Assembly (NCBI RefSeq): GCF_040801915.1
Contig: NZ_JBFMIA010000011.1
Location: 35,331-99,330, forward strand
From: Jeotgalibacillus marinus
Lineage (GTDB): Bacteria > Bacillota > Bacilli > Bacillales > Jeotgalibacillaceae
Reading direction: 5' to 3'
Length of the DNA: 64,000 nucleotides
Of this stretch, positions 24,480-32,720 are shown in pieces; positions within the stretch are counted from its first letter, which is position 1, and every line of letters begins with the position of its first letter. Made by a program: the position numbers and the translations under genes. The notes below the pieces were generated by a model. It saw only the letters and a list, made by a program, of their open reading frames with translations, made no database searches and was not told the DNA's origin.

Positions 24480-24614
24480 ATGAAACAACTATTACTAACT
24501 TTGGCATTTGTTTGTTCGATTCTCGGACCTTTTGCGGAAGCTGAGCAGATATCAGTGACAGAAAACCATGTAGTTGCTCCAATTCATACATTAAGTGATG
24601 TTCCTCCAGGTTAG
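24480..24614 (+). CDS. aimP: AimP-like pheromone precursor, identical copy 2
   Basis: All 135 bp, stop included, are identical to the gene at 24287-24421. The ribosome binding site region reads GGGGAGGC, and the start lies exactly 193 bp downstream of the first. Because the upstream receptor-tail copies differ at several bases while the pheromone genes do not, either the duplication is recent with biased drift, or gene conversion or selection keeps the signal unchanged. It should raise pheromone dose if transcribed through from the receptor promoter. Confidence 0.78.
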   Translation: MKQLLLTLAFVCSILGPFAEAEQISVTENHVVAPIHTLSDVPPG

Positions 24615-24656
24615 GCGAGCGAGAGGACGCGATTGACGTGGTGTATAACAACATAG

Positions 24657-24770
24657 GGAAGATGAGCAGCCTTAAAAACTTTTATTAACTTTAGTATTTG
24701 TCTTTTCGATTTTTGAATCTTTTACGGAGGCTTAGCAGATATCAGTGACAGCAAACCCTGTTCGCACTAG
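24657..24770 (+). pseudogene. Decayed third pheromone gene copy
   Basis: The third 193-bp unit aligns with the pheromone gene (AAACTTTTATTAACTTTAGTAT against CAACTATTACTAACTTTGGCAT) but its start is CTT, stops interrupt it (TAA, TAG), and the C-terminal signal part is lost after CAGATATCAGTGACAG. It cannot encode the peptide. Confidence 0.75.
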
Positions 24771-24786
24771 TTAAGTAGTTTACTAA

Positions 24787-24892
24787 GGAAAACGGCAAAA
24801 AGCTGAATGGGCTTCTTGCTGTTTTTTTATGTCGATATAAAAGAATGTGAATATTGATAGGCGAAGATGTGAATGAAAACGATTTATTCCAC
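24787..24892 (+). repeat. Duplicate of the ridA terminator and downstream leader
   Basis: This stretch repeats 22735-22838 with few changes, including a working hairpin (AACGGCAAAAAGC with GCTTCTTGCTGTT and T7). It marks the left end of the degraded second receptor module. The duplication therefore began in the ridA terminator. Confidence 0.88.
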
Positions 24893-25943
24893 CAAGACTT
24901 AAATGCAGGTAGAGAAAGTGACTTTCGCAAAATTTTAGCACTGGTACAAAAAATAATTTTGATGGATAGCAATTTACAGGAAGAGAAATTCATGTCATAT
25001 TATATTCTTTAAATTCAGAATACTATGAATATTAAGCCGGCGATGGAATATTGCGATACTCATGACATGCGAGAAACGTTAGAAATGCTATGTGAAAGAG
25101 CTGAGGATAAGGCTGATCACAAGAATAGGCTAAAAGAGTTTTCGACAATGTACAGGCTAAACCTGGAACGAAAAGATCAACAAGAAGTAAAAAAGATACC
25201 AAAAGAATTATTCATAAAGGTTGTTTCTCAGAAAAATAAAAGTAAAGAAATGCAAATTTTTCAGTTGATTGTGGAAATCAATATGTATTATCAAGAAAAG
25301 ATTTTTTAAAAGATAAATGCTTTAATACCTGAGTTGAAAAACCAACTTGAGAAAAACAGCATACAAAAATCTATGCATATGCGTTTTAACCATGTCCTCC
25401 AAATCATATATTTACGAAACTTGTGTGATTTAGAAAAATCAAGAGCGCTGGCATTTGAAGCACTTGAATTTTCGATAGGAAAACGATTTGATGCTGCATC
25501 ATATGTGAATCTTGGTGACTCTTATATACATGAAGAAGATCCGAGCTATAAGATACTTCGAAAAAAGTATAGAAATTTATAAAGAAATAGGGTTAGATTT
25601 TGCGGTAAAGTGGATGAGACAGAAGGTAGATTTTATTAGTATTTTAAGAGGGAAAAAGATTGACTTCATACAAGATGACCACAATATAGCATTGAAATAT
25701 ATTTTAAATGGTCAAAAAGAAATAGGATTGAAAATAATAGACAAGTTAGATCCAACCCCTGAGACGTTATACATGAAAGGAATAGCAACGGATGACTCCA
25801 AATATTTATGGGAATCCCTAGAAGGATATATGAAACATGGGGATCGACTGTATGGATTGTATACCATCCAAGAACTAAAACGTTTAGGGGCTGAATCTGA
25901 GCAGATATCAATGAAAGAAAAACCTGTAATGGACTCATTGTAA
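24893..25943 (+). pseudogene. Degraded second AimR-like receptor fused to a pheromone tail
   Basis: The sequence aligns with the intact receptor from about its residue 40. A deletion of roughly 390 bp removed the promoter region and helix-turn-helix. In-frame stops occur at 25010-25012 and 25307-25309, and a frameshift near 25545 (about 5 bp lost) breaks it again. The last piece keeps LYMKGIATDD and GDRLYGLYTIQELKRLG but then runs straight into AESEQISMKEKPVMDSL, which matches the AEAEQISVTEN part of the pheromone precursor, so a further deletion fused the receptor and pheromone genes. Many substitutions show it is older than the pheromone tandem. No function is expected. Confidence 0.88.
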
Positions 25944-26112
25944 CATTCTAGAATGTCCCTCCTACTTAAGGGAAAATACTTAATAGGGAGACGTGACTCG
26001 TCAAGGGGTTGCGTCTTTCGTCATTTGAAGAGTCATTCTATGAAAAAGTTTCAATAATTTTATCTAATGTAGCAAGGAATATAAGAAAAGACCGTATATG
26101 AATGAATTTCAC

Positions 26113-26184
26113 AAATTTCCCGAGAGAGACAAAAGAGCATTTGGCTTCCGAGGCTTTGAGCGTTTCAGAACGTTGATTGAGTAA
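26113..26184 (+). pseudogene. Possible ISL3-family transposase C-terminal relic
   Basis: A short frame reads KFPERDKRAFGFRGFERFRT then LIE and stop. The AFGFR-FERFR pattern is typical of the last part of ISL3-type transposases as I remember them. No ends or other pieces were found, and the rest of 25944-26268 holds nothing I recognise. Confidence 0.35.
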
Positions 26185-26268
26185 CTCTAATTCATCATCA
26201 AATCTTGTATTTGTCCAATAAAGAATATGCTGTGTTGCTCAAATGTTTAACCGAGTGTGCTGGTGTGG

Positions 26269-26331
26269 TAGAATAGGGCTGAGTCATAGTTGAAACCCTC
26301 CGTTTAATTACGGTTTCACTATGGCTTTTCT
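26269..26331 (+). terminator. Hairpin close behind a possible -10: terminator or small RNA
   Basis: AGTCATAGTTGAAACC (26282-26297) pairs with GGTTTCACTATGGCTT (26312-26327, one bulged T and one wobble), followed by TTC. Immediately upstream is TGTGG-TAGAAT (26264-26274), a fair extended -10, so a transcript of about 50 nt could start near 26281. No good -35 is seen. Confidence 0.4.
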
Positions 26332-26536
26332 ATGTTTAGGGTGTCGCATTTGATTTTACAAAGAACGCCTACAGTATGTGAAATAAAAGGAACCAGCTAT
26401 TCAAAAAGTAGGGATGTTTTCCATGACACCGCATCAAAAAAGCGTCATGCAAACGGTTTTTAAAAGAATGGTTTTGTACGCCTATAAAAGCAGGTTGTCA
26501 CTAAAAAATTATTAGCTAAAGTGAAAGGATTTTATC

Positions 26537-28750
26537 ATGAAAGAATGGTTCGGCGAATGGCAGTCGGCGCTGCAAGCCGAAATTGCTTCGGTTAAAAAAA
26601 GATCAGACCATGGGATTCGTTTGTATGACGGACGCATTCTTTTTAGCCAAAATGGTCAAACGATTGCTCAATTTTCAATTGATCAAAACATGCGCATTCC
26701 AGAAGGTTCACCCATCACTCTTCACGTAGAGCCGGCCATCAAAGGGACGTTACTGTCATTTATCGGAACATCCGTTGTGCTTGATTTGGATGCTGAGTTG
26801 GAAGAAATGACGGAACGAGCGATTATGACATTGGAGCCGTGGCGTCTGTTAGAAAAGCTCGGTGAAAAACTTGAAGAAGCAGAAGAAGACACACATAAAA
26901 AGCAACAAATTTTGTGGGCAATTGCCGCGAATCAACCTGATTTTCACCCTCAAAATAAAGCAAAATCTACTTTGCATGAATTATTTTTACGTGTCATCTA
27001 TAACCAAGTGACCTACTTGTGGGGACCACCTGGAACAGGCAAAACGTATACACTTGCCCGGCTTGCTGCTGCACTTCATTTAAAAGGGAAGAAGGTACTT
27101 GTTTTATCACACAGTAACGCAGCCATCGATGTTCTCATGCTTGAACTTGCCGAGTTTTTACAGGAGCAAGCAAAATGGACAGAGGAAGGAATTATTCGTT
27201 ATGGGTATGCAGCGGGTGAATCGCTCAAGTCAGTTCCTGGATTGCTTCTTTATGATCAACTCGCCTTGAAATTTCCAGACCTTGCTGAAAAAATGAACAA
27301 AGGTACGTCAAAAAGAGCACAGTTAGCTGGACGCCTTGGAAAAGAAGGGCGTGTGAAGGATGTTGGAAGACTGACAGATTTGGAAGAGAAAATGGCATTG
27401 TTACAAGTAAAATGGAATGAAAAAGAACGGAAAATGGTGGCTGAATCGAACGTCATTGGTACCACTCTGTCAAAAGCAACACTTGACCAAACGATCCAGG
27501 CGTTTGATGCAGATGTTGTGATTGTCGATGAAGCGAGTATGGCACATGTCCCACAAATCGCTTTTGCTGCAACACTTGGGAAACATATGATCGTGTGTGG
27601 AGATTTCAAACAGCTTCCTGCTGTGACCACGTCGCATCATCCACTAGTTAAGAAATGGCTGGGAGAAGATGTGTTTCTTCACGCGGGTATCGCACAAAGT
27701 GTAGCGTTGAAAAAACCCCATCCTCATCTTGTCGTTTTATCCGAACAACGCCGTATGCACCCCGCAATTTCAGCATTTACAAATGTTTGGATGTATGATT
27801 CGTATGTGCGCGATCATGAGTCAGTTCTTGCTCTTCGCCAACCGATCGCTAATGCTCGCCCATTTAAAGGAGAAGCATTGAAGATGATCAATACGAATGG
27901 CTTACAAGCTCCTTCGATGAGCACGGCTGGGGGATCTCGTTTTCATTTGCTATCAAGCTTGCTCTCTTTATCGCTGATGCTCACAGCTGCAAATGGTCAG
28001 GTGCAGTCTATTGGCTACATTACACCGTACCGAGCGCAGGCAGAATGGATGGTAGGGATGCTTGAGATTTTTTGGGATCGAGAAAGTAAAGTGAGAGCAT
28101 CGACCATTCACCGTTTTCAAGGGAGTGAAAGTGATGTCCTGATCTTTGATGCAGTAGATCACGATCGAATCCCTGGTCGTATGTTCAAAGGACCAGAGCA
28201 TAGAAGATTGATCAATGTTGCGATTACAAGAGCTCGAGGAATGCTTATTCATTTACAAAATGAGGAACAATTTAAAAAAGCACTCCCGCCATCAAATGCC
28301 ATGGTTCAGTTCCAACGACATAGTGCGAAAATGAATGCGATCATTAAACTAAGTGAGTTGCCGCAAGAATTAAATCGCGTACATAAGCAAATTAGCTGGC
28401 ATGAAACACCTATGCCAGTGCGTTTTGAAAAAGATCTGGCTTCAGCAAAACGTTCAATTGATGTGTACATGTCAACCTCGACAACGCTTCACCCTAAGGT
28501 CATTTCAAGTATCCGCAAAGCTGGGATTGAACTCGTTCGGTTGTATGGATCAGCACACGTGACTGGGTTAGCAGGGAGCAAAAGCGTTGCTCCATCTCTT
28601 GAAGTCACATTTCCACTCATCGTGATTGACGAGCAAGTGAGCTGGATCAACCTTCCGTTGCAAAACCAACGTGGGGATGACAACTTAAGCGTACGTGTTT
28701 TATCAAAAAAATTCACACGTCAACTTTTAAAGCAATTAGAGTGGACATGA
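26537..28750 (+). CDS. SF1 (DNA2/Upf1-like) helicase
   Basis: 737 residues. Walker A GPPGTGKTYTLARLAAALH at about 163, Walker B DVVIVDEASMA, QLPAV (motif III region), SEQRRMHP and the C-terminal motifs GYITPYRAQ, STIHRFQGSESDV and RLINVAITRARGML make a complete superfamily 1B helicase. The first 110 residues form an OB-like region. After the helicase core, about 160 residues (FEKDLASAKRSIDVYMS) look like a phospholipase D-type fold without an HKD motif. Similar proteins in bacilli are annotated only as AAA-domain proteins; role in DNA or RNA repair is unknown. AAAGGA precedes the ATG. It stands alone. Confidence 0.85.
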   Translation: MKEWFGEWQSALQAEIASVKKRSDHGIRLYDGRILFSQNGQTIAQFSIDQNMRIPEGSPITLHVEPAIKGTLLSFIGTSVVLDLDAELEEMTERAIMTLEPWRLLEKLGEKLEEAEEDTHKKQQILWAIAANQPDFHPQNKAKSTLHELFLRVIYNQVTYLWGPPGTGKTYTLARLAAALHLKGKKVLVLSHSNAAIDVLMLELAEFLQEQAKWTEEGIIRYGYAAGESLKSVPGLLLYDQLALKFPDLAEKMNKGTSKRAQLAGRLGKEGRVKDVGRLTDLEEKMALLQVKWNEKERKMVAESNVIGTTLSKATLDQTIQAFDADVVIVDEASMAHVPQIAFAATLGKHMIVCGDFKQLPAVTTSHHPLVKKWLGEDVFLHAGIAQSVALKKPHPHLVVLSEQRRMHPAISAFTNVWMYDSYVRDHESVLALRQPIANARPFKGEALKMINTNGLQAPSMSTAGGSRFHLLSSLLSLSLMLTAANGQVQSIGYITPYRAQAEWMVGMLEIFWDRESKVRASTIHRFQGSESDVLIFDAVDHDRIPGRMFKGPEHRRLINVAITRARGMLIHLQNEEQFKKALPPSNAMVQFQRHSAKMNAIIKLSELPQELNRVHKQISWHETPMPVRFEKDLASAKRSIDVYMSTSTTLHPKVISSIRKAGIELVRLYGSAHVTGLAGSKSVAPSLEVTFPLIVIDEQVSWINLPLQNQRGDDNLSVRVLSKKFTRQLLKQLEWT

Positions 28751-28799
28751 GTGTAAGAAGTGGGATGGTACGCTTCCCTTTAGTGTGATAAAGTCACAC

Positions 28800-28832
28800 G
28801 CAAACCCAACAACTATCAACTGTTTGGGTTCT
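28800..28832 (+). terminator. Short hairpin between helicase and amidase genes
   Basis: CAAACCCAA pairs with TTTGGGTT across a 13-nt loop, followed by CTTAT. A weak terminator for the helicase gene; it lies only 26 bp before the amidase start. Confidence 0.5.
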
Positions 28833-28857
28833 TATAACGAATTATGGAGGTAGTCTA

Positions 28858-30339
28858 GTGAACCTAAATGATTTTTGCTCAAAAGATGCAAGTGAGCTTG
28901 CAGAGCTTGTACATAGGAAAGAAATTCTTCCGCATGAGTTAGTTTCCGATGCGATTGATCAAATTGAAGAAAGCAATCCCGCGTTAAATGCAGTCGTTTA
29001 TAAGCGTTATGAAGCCGCTTTAAAGGAAGCTAGTCAAGTGGATTCATCGCTCCCATTTGCAGGTATTCCAATTCTTTTGAAGGATATTTCTCAAAGTGTA
29101 AAAGGGGAAGTGCTAACAGCTGGCTCAAAGCTTCTCGCTAAAAACATCGCTAAGCGCGATAGTCATTTCGTTGCAGCATTAAAAAAAGCTGGCTTCATCG
29201 TAGTAGGGTCTACAAATGCACCTGAATTTGGCTTGAAAAACATAACAGAACCGAAGCTCCACGGTCCAAGTCGTAATCCGTGGAATCCCGCTTATTCACC
29301 TGGTGGCTCGAGCGGAGGAGCAGCAGCGAGCGTTGCGAGTGGGATGGTTCCAGTGGCTGGTGCAAGTGATGGTGGAGGTTCCATTCGGATCCCAGCATCA
29401 TTTACTGGGCTTGTTGGTTTAAAACCTACGCGTGGTCGCATGCCGGTCGGACCTGGTGTTGGTAGGCAATGGCAGGGGGCTGCGGTTGATTTTGCTTTAA
29501 CGAAAACGGTTCGTGACACAGCTGCTCTTTTGGATCAACTTCAAACCATTCAACCTGCTGCAGCATTTCAAGTACCACTGTTCCAACAAGGGTACACAGA
29601 GTATCTAACTAACCAATCGACGAAAACGTTCCGCATTGGATTTTCAACGAAATCACCTGTAGGAACACCGGTTAGTGAAGAGGCGGTAAACACCGTACAC
29701 CAAGTAGCGAATTTTTTGCAACAGCAAGGTCATGTAGTCGAGCAAGCACAACCAAACATCAATGGACGTGCTTTGATGGAACAGTATTTTTTAATGAATG
29801 CTGGTGAAATGGCAGGATTCGTTCAAACGATGGAAGCGGATCTTGGAAAATCACTGACTCACCACGATATGGAAATTGAATCGTGGGTACTTGCTGAAGC
29901 CGGGAAAAAAGTAACTGCAGGGGAGTTTTCACTCAGTCTTGCTGCGTGGGATCAAGCCGCAGAGCAAATGGCTGCATTTCACGAAAAATATGACCTGTAT
30001 TTAACACCTGCAACTGCGTTTGACGCTCCTAAGATTGGTGAATTAACACCAACACAACAACAGATTGACAAGCTATTAGGCGTATCATCACTTGAATCAT
30101 CAGCACAACAAACGCTCATTTATGACATGTTTGAACCGAGTCTAACGTACACACCATTTACTCAACTTGCAAATTTAACAGGACAACCAGGGATTAGTTT
30201 ACCAACTGGACAATCGTTAAATGGCTTGCCACTGGGCGTTCAGCTAATGGCGCCAAAAGGGAACGAGCACTGGCTTCTGACCGTCGCCAAAGAACTTGAG
30301 CAATCACCCTATTGGCACCAAGTAACCATGATTAAATAG
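28858..30339 (+). CDS. Amidase, signature family (GatA-like)
   Basis: 493 residues. The Ser-Ser-Lys catalytic set is visible: GIPILLKDIS (Lys near 77), the glycine-serine stretch SPGGSSGGAAASVASGMVP (Ser near 150) and GASDGGGSIRIPASFTGLVG with the nucleophile region (about 175). LKPTRGRMP follows. Members hydrolyse carboxylic amides; the gene is not in a gatCAB operon, so it is a stand-alone amidase rather than the tRNA amidotransferase subunit. GTG start with TGGAGG 7-8 nt upstream. The substrate cannot be predicted. Confidence 0.92.
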   Translation: MNLNDFCSKDASELAELVHRKEILPHELVSDAIDQIEESNPALNAVVYKRYEAALKEASQVDSSLPFAGIPILLKDISQSVKGEVLTAGSKLLAKNIAKRDSHFVAALKKAGFIVVGSTNAPEFGLKNITEPKLHGPSRNPWNPAYSPGGSSGGAAASVASGMVPVAGASDGGGSIRIPASFTGLVGLKPTRGRMPVGPGVGRQWQGAAVDFALTKTVRDTAALLDQLQTIQPAAAFQVPLFQQGYTEYLTNQSTKTFRIGFSTKSPVGTPVSEEAVNTVHQVANFLQQQGHVVEQAQPNINGRALMEQYFLMNAGEMAGFVQTMEADLGKSLTHHDMEIESWVLAEAGKKVTAGEFSLSLAAWDQAAEQMAAFHEKYDLYLTPATAFDAPKIGELTPTQQQIDKLLGVSSLESSAQQTLIYDMFEPSLTYTPFTQLANLTGQPGISLPTGQSLNGLPLGVQLMAPKGNEHWLLTVAKELEQSPYWHQVTMIK

Positions 30340-30492
30340 ACTAAAGGTAAGGCTCTTTTCGTAAATATTGCTGCTTATGATGTGAAAAATAAAAAAAAGA
30401 ATTTACTTTTTGTATTATGATGATATGGGGGAGCGTATCCAATAAACGGACCATATTCAGGAATAAGTGAAAATGAAGGTGATTTGAAATAA

Positions 30493-30520
30493 TTGTTAGT
30501 AAGCTAAAGGGCTATATAAT
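30493..30520 (+). promoter_or_regulatory. Candidate promoter for the 28-codon mini-gene
   Basis: TTGTTA (30493-30498) and a perfect TATAAT (30515-30520) are 16 bp apart, 58 bp upstream of the small frame. Nothing else is recognised in 30340-30492. Confidence 0.5.
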
Positions 30521-30577
30521 GGAAGAACTCCAGAGTTATCTTTATTAAGTTTATTGATACTATTGTGGAGTGAGTAA

Positions 30578-30664
30578 ATGAGCGGAAATATTAATGATAA
30601 GTTCTGGACTGTATGTAACGGTACGCCTTTCTTTCAAAATTTCGTTGTAATGAAGAATCAGTAA
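30578..30664 (+). CDS. Possible 28-residue mini-protein
   Basis: 28 codons, MSGNINDKFWTVCNGTPFFQ then NFVVMKNQ. It has a GGAG site 6-9 nt before the ATG, a promoter-like pair at 30493-30520 and a terminator immediately after the stop (30666-30688), so every part of a transcription and translation unit is present in about 200 bp. I recognise no family; there is one cysteine, no membrane helix and no signal peptide. A small regulatory or sporulation peptide is possible. A chance frame within a small RNA is the alternative. Confidence 0.45.
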   Translation: MSGNINDKFWTVCNGTPFFQNFVVMKNQ

Positions 30665-30665
30665 T

Positions 30666-30688
30666 CAGATCCTATTATCTGTTTTTTT
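30666..30688 (+). terminator. Terminator of the mini-gene
   Basis: CAGAT, loop CCTATT, ATCTG, then TTTTTTT. The stem is only 5 bp but the T-tract is long. Confidence 0.55.
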
Positions 30689-30730
30689 ATTTCCCATTGT
30701 TTGTAACCACCTAAAAAATGACGATATTAA

Positions 30731-30774
30731 AAAGAATCCATTTTGAAAAAGATTGATCAAAGTGGATTCTTTTT
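30731..30774 (-). repeat. Dispersed terminator-like hairpin, copy B
   Basis: Nearly identical reverse complement of 12131-12176: AAAGAATCCATTTTGA pairs with TCAAAGTGGATTCTTT. It lies downstream of the leftward lipoprotein gene and, with flanking A/T tracts on both sides, can act as its terminator. Confidence 0.75.
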
Positions 30775-30814
30775 GGATAAATTTTAAAAATGAACGAAAA
30801 CCACTGTTTTAGAA

Positions 30815-31525
30815 TTAATTAGAATAAACGATTTCATTTTCTTCATTTACTATATAGGGCAAAGAGTATGCAGGTGCAAATTTTGATCCTTCAAGTAAGA
30901 CTGGACGAATGTCTTCATCACTCTGTTCAAGTGTTAATTCTTGTTCTTGAGAGACTTGATAAAGATCAGTAATATAATCTACATAGATCGTCCCATCACC
31001 ACTTACAACAAGAGGTAATTTCTGATTTGTGAAAGGACTTACTACTGTTGGTTCCTCTTTATATCCTAGTTCTTCATAATTGATCGTAAAAACATTGTCA
31101 CCAAGTACCTCTTTAAACGGAATGCCTTGATTTACTTTAATTCTAAGATTAAGCGTTCTGATCGTTTCAGCAATTCTCAAATCAACTAATCTAACTGTGG
31201 GGTTTTCTTCAACATCAATTAACGTGTATTGATAGATCCCCCCCCCGTTACGATCAAATGAATTTATAGGAATCTGAGACAAATAATCAGGTGTTAGTTT
31301 ATGAAAATCAATTAAATATTTCTGGTAAATAGGAGTATCATCTTCTATTGTTTTAATAGGTAAAAGACCTCCAGAATCTTCTTGAAACTGATCTACGGCA
31401 CGTTGTACATTTGCAATTTCATCTGTGTATGGAATTTTATTTTCCTCTGTTAGTGGAGATAGGTACGCACATCCAGTTAGTAATAATATAGTGCATAATC
31501 CCATTGGTATTTTAAAATATGACAT
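30815..31525 (-). CDS. Lipoprotein of unknown function
   Basis: 236 residues from ATG 31525, preceded by AGGGAAG; the frame extends to 31564 without a better site. The N-terminus MSYFKIPMGLCTILLLTGCA is a lipoprotein signal peptide with lipobox LTGC. The mature protein begins with a helical segment, IANVQRAVDQFQEDSGGLLP, recalling pilin-like N-terminal regions, then KYLIDFHKLTPDYLSQIP, a beta-rich middle and an acidic end. I know similar orphan lipoproteins in bacilli but no function. Alone; a copy of the dispersed hairpin serves as its terminator. Confidence 0.75.
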   Translation of the reverse strand: MSYFKIPMGLCTILLLTGCAYLSPLTEENKIPYTDEIANVQRAVDQFQEDSGGLLPIKTIEDDTPIYQKYLIDFHKLTPDYLSQIPINSFDRNGGGIYQYTLIDVEENPTVRLVDLRIAETIRTLNLRIKVNQGIPFKEVLGDNVFTINYEELGYKEEPTVVSPFTNQKLPLVVSGDGTIYVDYITDLYQVSQEQELTLEQSDEDIRPVLLEGSKFAPAYSLPYIVNEENEIVYSN

Positions 31526-31997
31526 TTTCTTCCCTGCTACTAAAACATAAACAAATGTCATCATTAATTCATGCTATGCGATTTCCTGTTTCTCTGTGCT
31601 CCGCCTTGCTACTTACTAGCTACTACGGTTTGTATAGCACTCCACAGGCGTATATTCGGATGTATCCGTATCCCACCCTACATGTATAAATTACCGTAAT
31701 AATCATTGTTTTTCAATGTTCCTAGTGCAGGTTTCACCTACCTTTAATTAGTATATTAGATTACTTATGAATACGTTTGAACAAAATTATAGCATGACCA
31801 CTCAGTCCAAAAATTTTTTTAATAATCGTTCGTAAAACGTTCATAATTTATTGTATAAATTTATCAATATTAGTTACTTCATTTACTCATATACTAATTC
31901 TTAAGTTTCCAAATAAGTTATTTGGTTGGTGGTAAAGAAACCGATACAATCATAGAACATAAACAGTTATGTAAGTCTAAAAACGGTTGATTTAGGG

Positions 31998-32058
31998 GGT
32001 TCTGGTGCAAAAGGTCAATGGATTTAGCCTAAGTGAATCAAGAGATAAAGAAACAGAC
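31998..32058 (+). mobile_element. Internally deleted IS6-family relic
   Basis: GGTTCTGGTGCAAA, the terminal repeat of the IS6-type element at 63083, is joined directly to AGGTCAATGGAT and then CCTAAGTGAATCAAGAGATA, internal pieces of the transposase gene (compare 63430-63510). The right end is missing. The preceding 31526-31997 stretch contains the lipoprotein's upstream region and no other gene I can recognise. Confidence 0.75.
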
Positions 32059-32067
32059 AAACTCTTG

Positions 32068-32110
32068 TTGAGGAACTTGTGCACACAATAGGTCAAAAAG
32101 TTCCTCAACA
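32068..32110. terminator. Hairpin downstream of the BcrC-like gene
   Basis: GTTGAGGAACTT pairs with AAGTTCCTCAAC across a 19-nt loop. It lies just past the stop of the leftward gene at 32124, but the adjoining T-tract is on the plus-strand side, so its direction of action is unclear. Confidence 0.45.
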
Positions 32111-32123
32111 CACCAAATATTTT

Positions 32124-32720
32124 TTATTTTTCTAAATTAGTAGGTTTTGAAAAGCGTCCAAATCGACAAATCCAAAGGCCTAAAGTTGTGATCGGATAAA
32201 TGAACCTTGAAAATAACTTGATCACGCAGCCTGAAAGAACACCAATGATGATTCCCGTTATTACATCAGTCGGCCAATGAACCCCAACATACACTCGAGC
32301 AACAACTTCGATGATCGCAACGATCGTAAAACTATATGCAATCCAATTTTTCCCCCACACTCCTGTTGCTATTGCCACACTTGCTGCTGAATGATCACTT
32401 GGAAAAGAAGTATTAGGTGCGTGTGGGATCAATTGTGTAACCTCACCACTTGGAAGAGTTACAAATGGACGTGATCGGAACCAAAAGAGAGCAATAACAG
32501 AATTAAGGAACACAGCTAAAACACCGGCAAGAACACCAAGTACGAGAAGATGTCTTATATTCTCCTCTCTTCTAGGGAGAGTAAACCAGGCAATTAAAAA
32601 TAAACAGGCGTACATTGGAACCGCATGCTCTGCAAAAAACATCATCACATGATCGATCCATAAGACCTTGTTACTTAATCCATTCAGGAACTGAAAAACT
32701 GTTTCATCAAATGTTTTCAT
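32124..32720 (-). CDS. bcrC: PAP2-family undecaprenyl-diphosphate phosphatase (BcrC-like)
   Basis: 198 residues with 5-6 membrane helices. The three phosphatase motifs are FWFRSRPF (motif 1), PNTSFPSDHSAA (motif 2, catalytic His) and RVYVGVHWPTDV (motif 3, His and Asp). Proteins such as B. subtilis BcrC recycle the undecaprenyl carrier used for peptidoglycan and give bacitracin resistance. Length and motif spacing agree with BcrC. It faces away from citB; an M-box riboswitch lies upstream on the same strand, but a complete terminator (32901-32934) stands between, so control by magnesium is not expected. Confidence 0.9.
   Translation of the reverse strand: MKTFDETVFQFLNGLSNKVLWIDHVMMFFAEHAVPMYACLFLIAWFTLPRREENIRHLLVLGVLAGVLAVFLNSVIALFWFRSRPFVTLPSGEVTQLIPHAPNTSFPSDHSAASVAIATGVWGKNWIAYSFTIVAIIEVVARVYVGVHWPTDVITGIIIGVLSGCVIKLFSRFIYPITTLGLWICRFGRFSKPTNLEK

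Larger units (their letters stand above)
24227..24770 (+). repeat. 193-bp tandem repeat of receptor tail plus pheromone gene
   Basis: The motif AGGTTAGGCGAGCGAG recurs at 24222, 24415 and 24608, exactly 193 bp apart. Each unit holds the last codons of the receptor gene followed by a pheromone gene. Units 1 and 2 have identical pheromone genes, while the receptor-tail part differs at several bases; unit 3 is decayed. The stop of each pheromone gene (GGTTAG) coincides with GGTTAGGC of the receptor, suggesting duplication through this short homology. Confidence 0.93.

Noticed and set aside
24053..24654. Minus-strand frames over the receptor end and pheromone tandem
   Set aside because: They repeat only because the 193-bp unit repeats; the plus strand has signal peptides and ribosome sites, the minus strand has neither.
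31580..31690. Possible riboswitch upstream of the lipoprotein gene (structured region with CGGATGTATCCG)
   Set aside because: No match to any riboswitch consensus I know; only small local hairpins.
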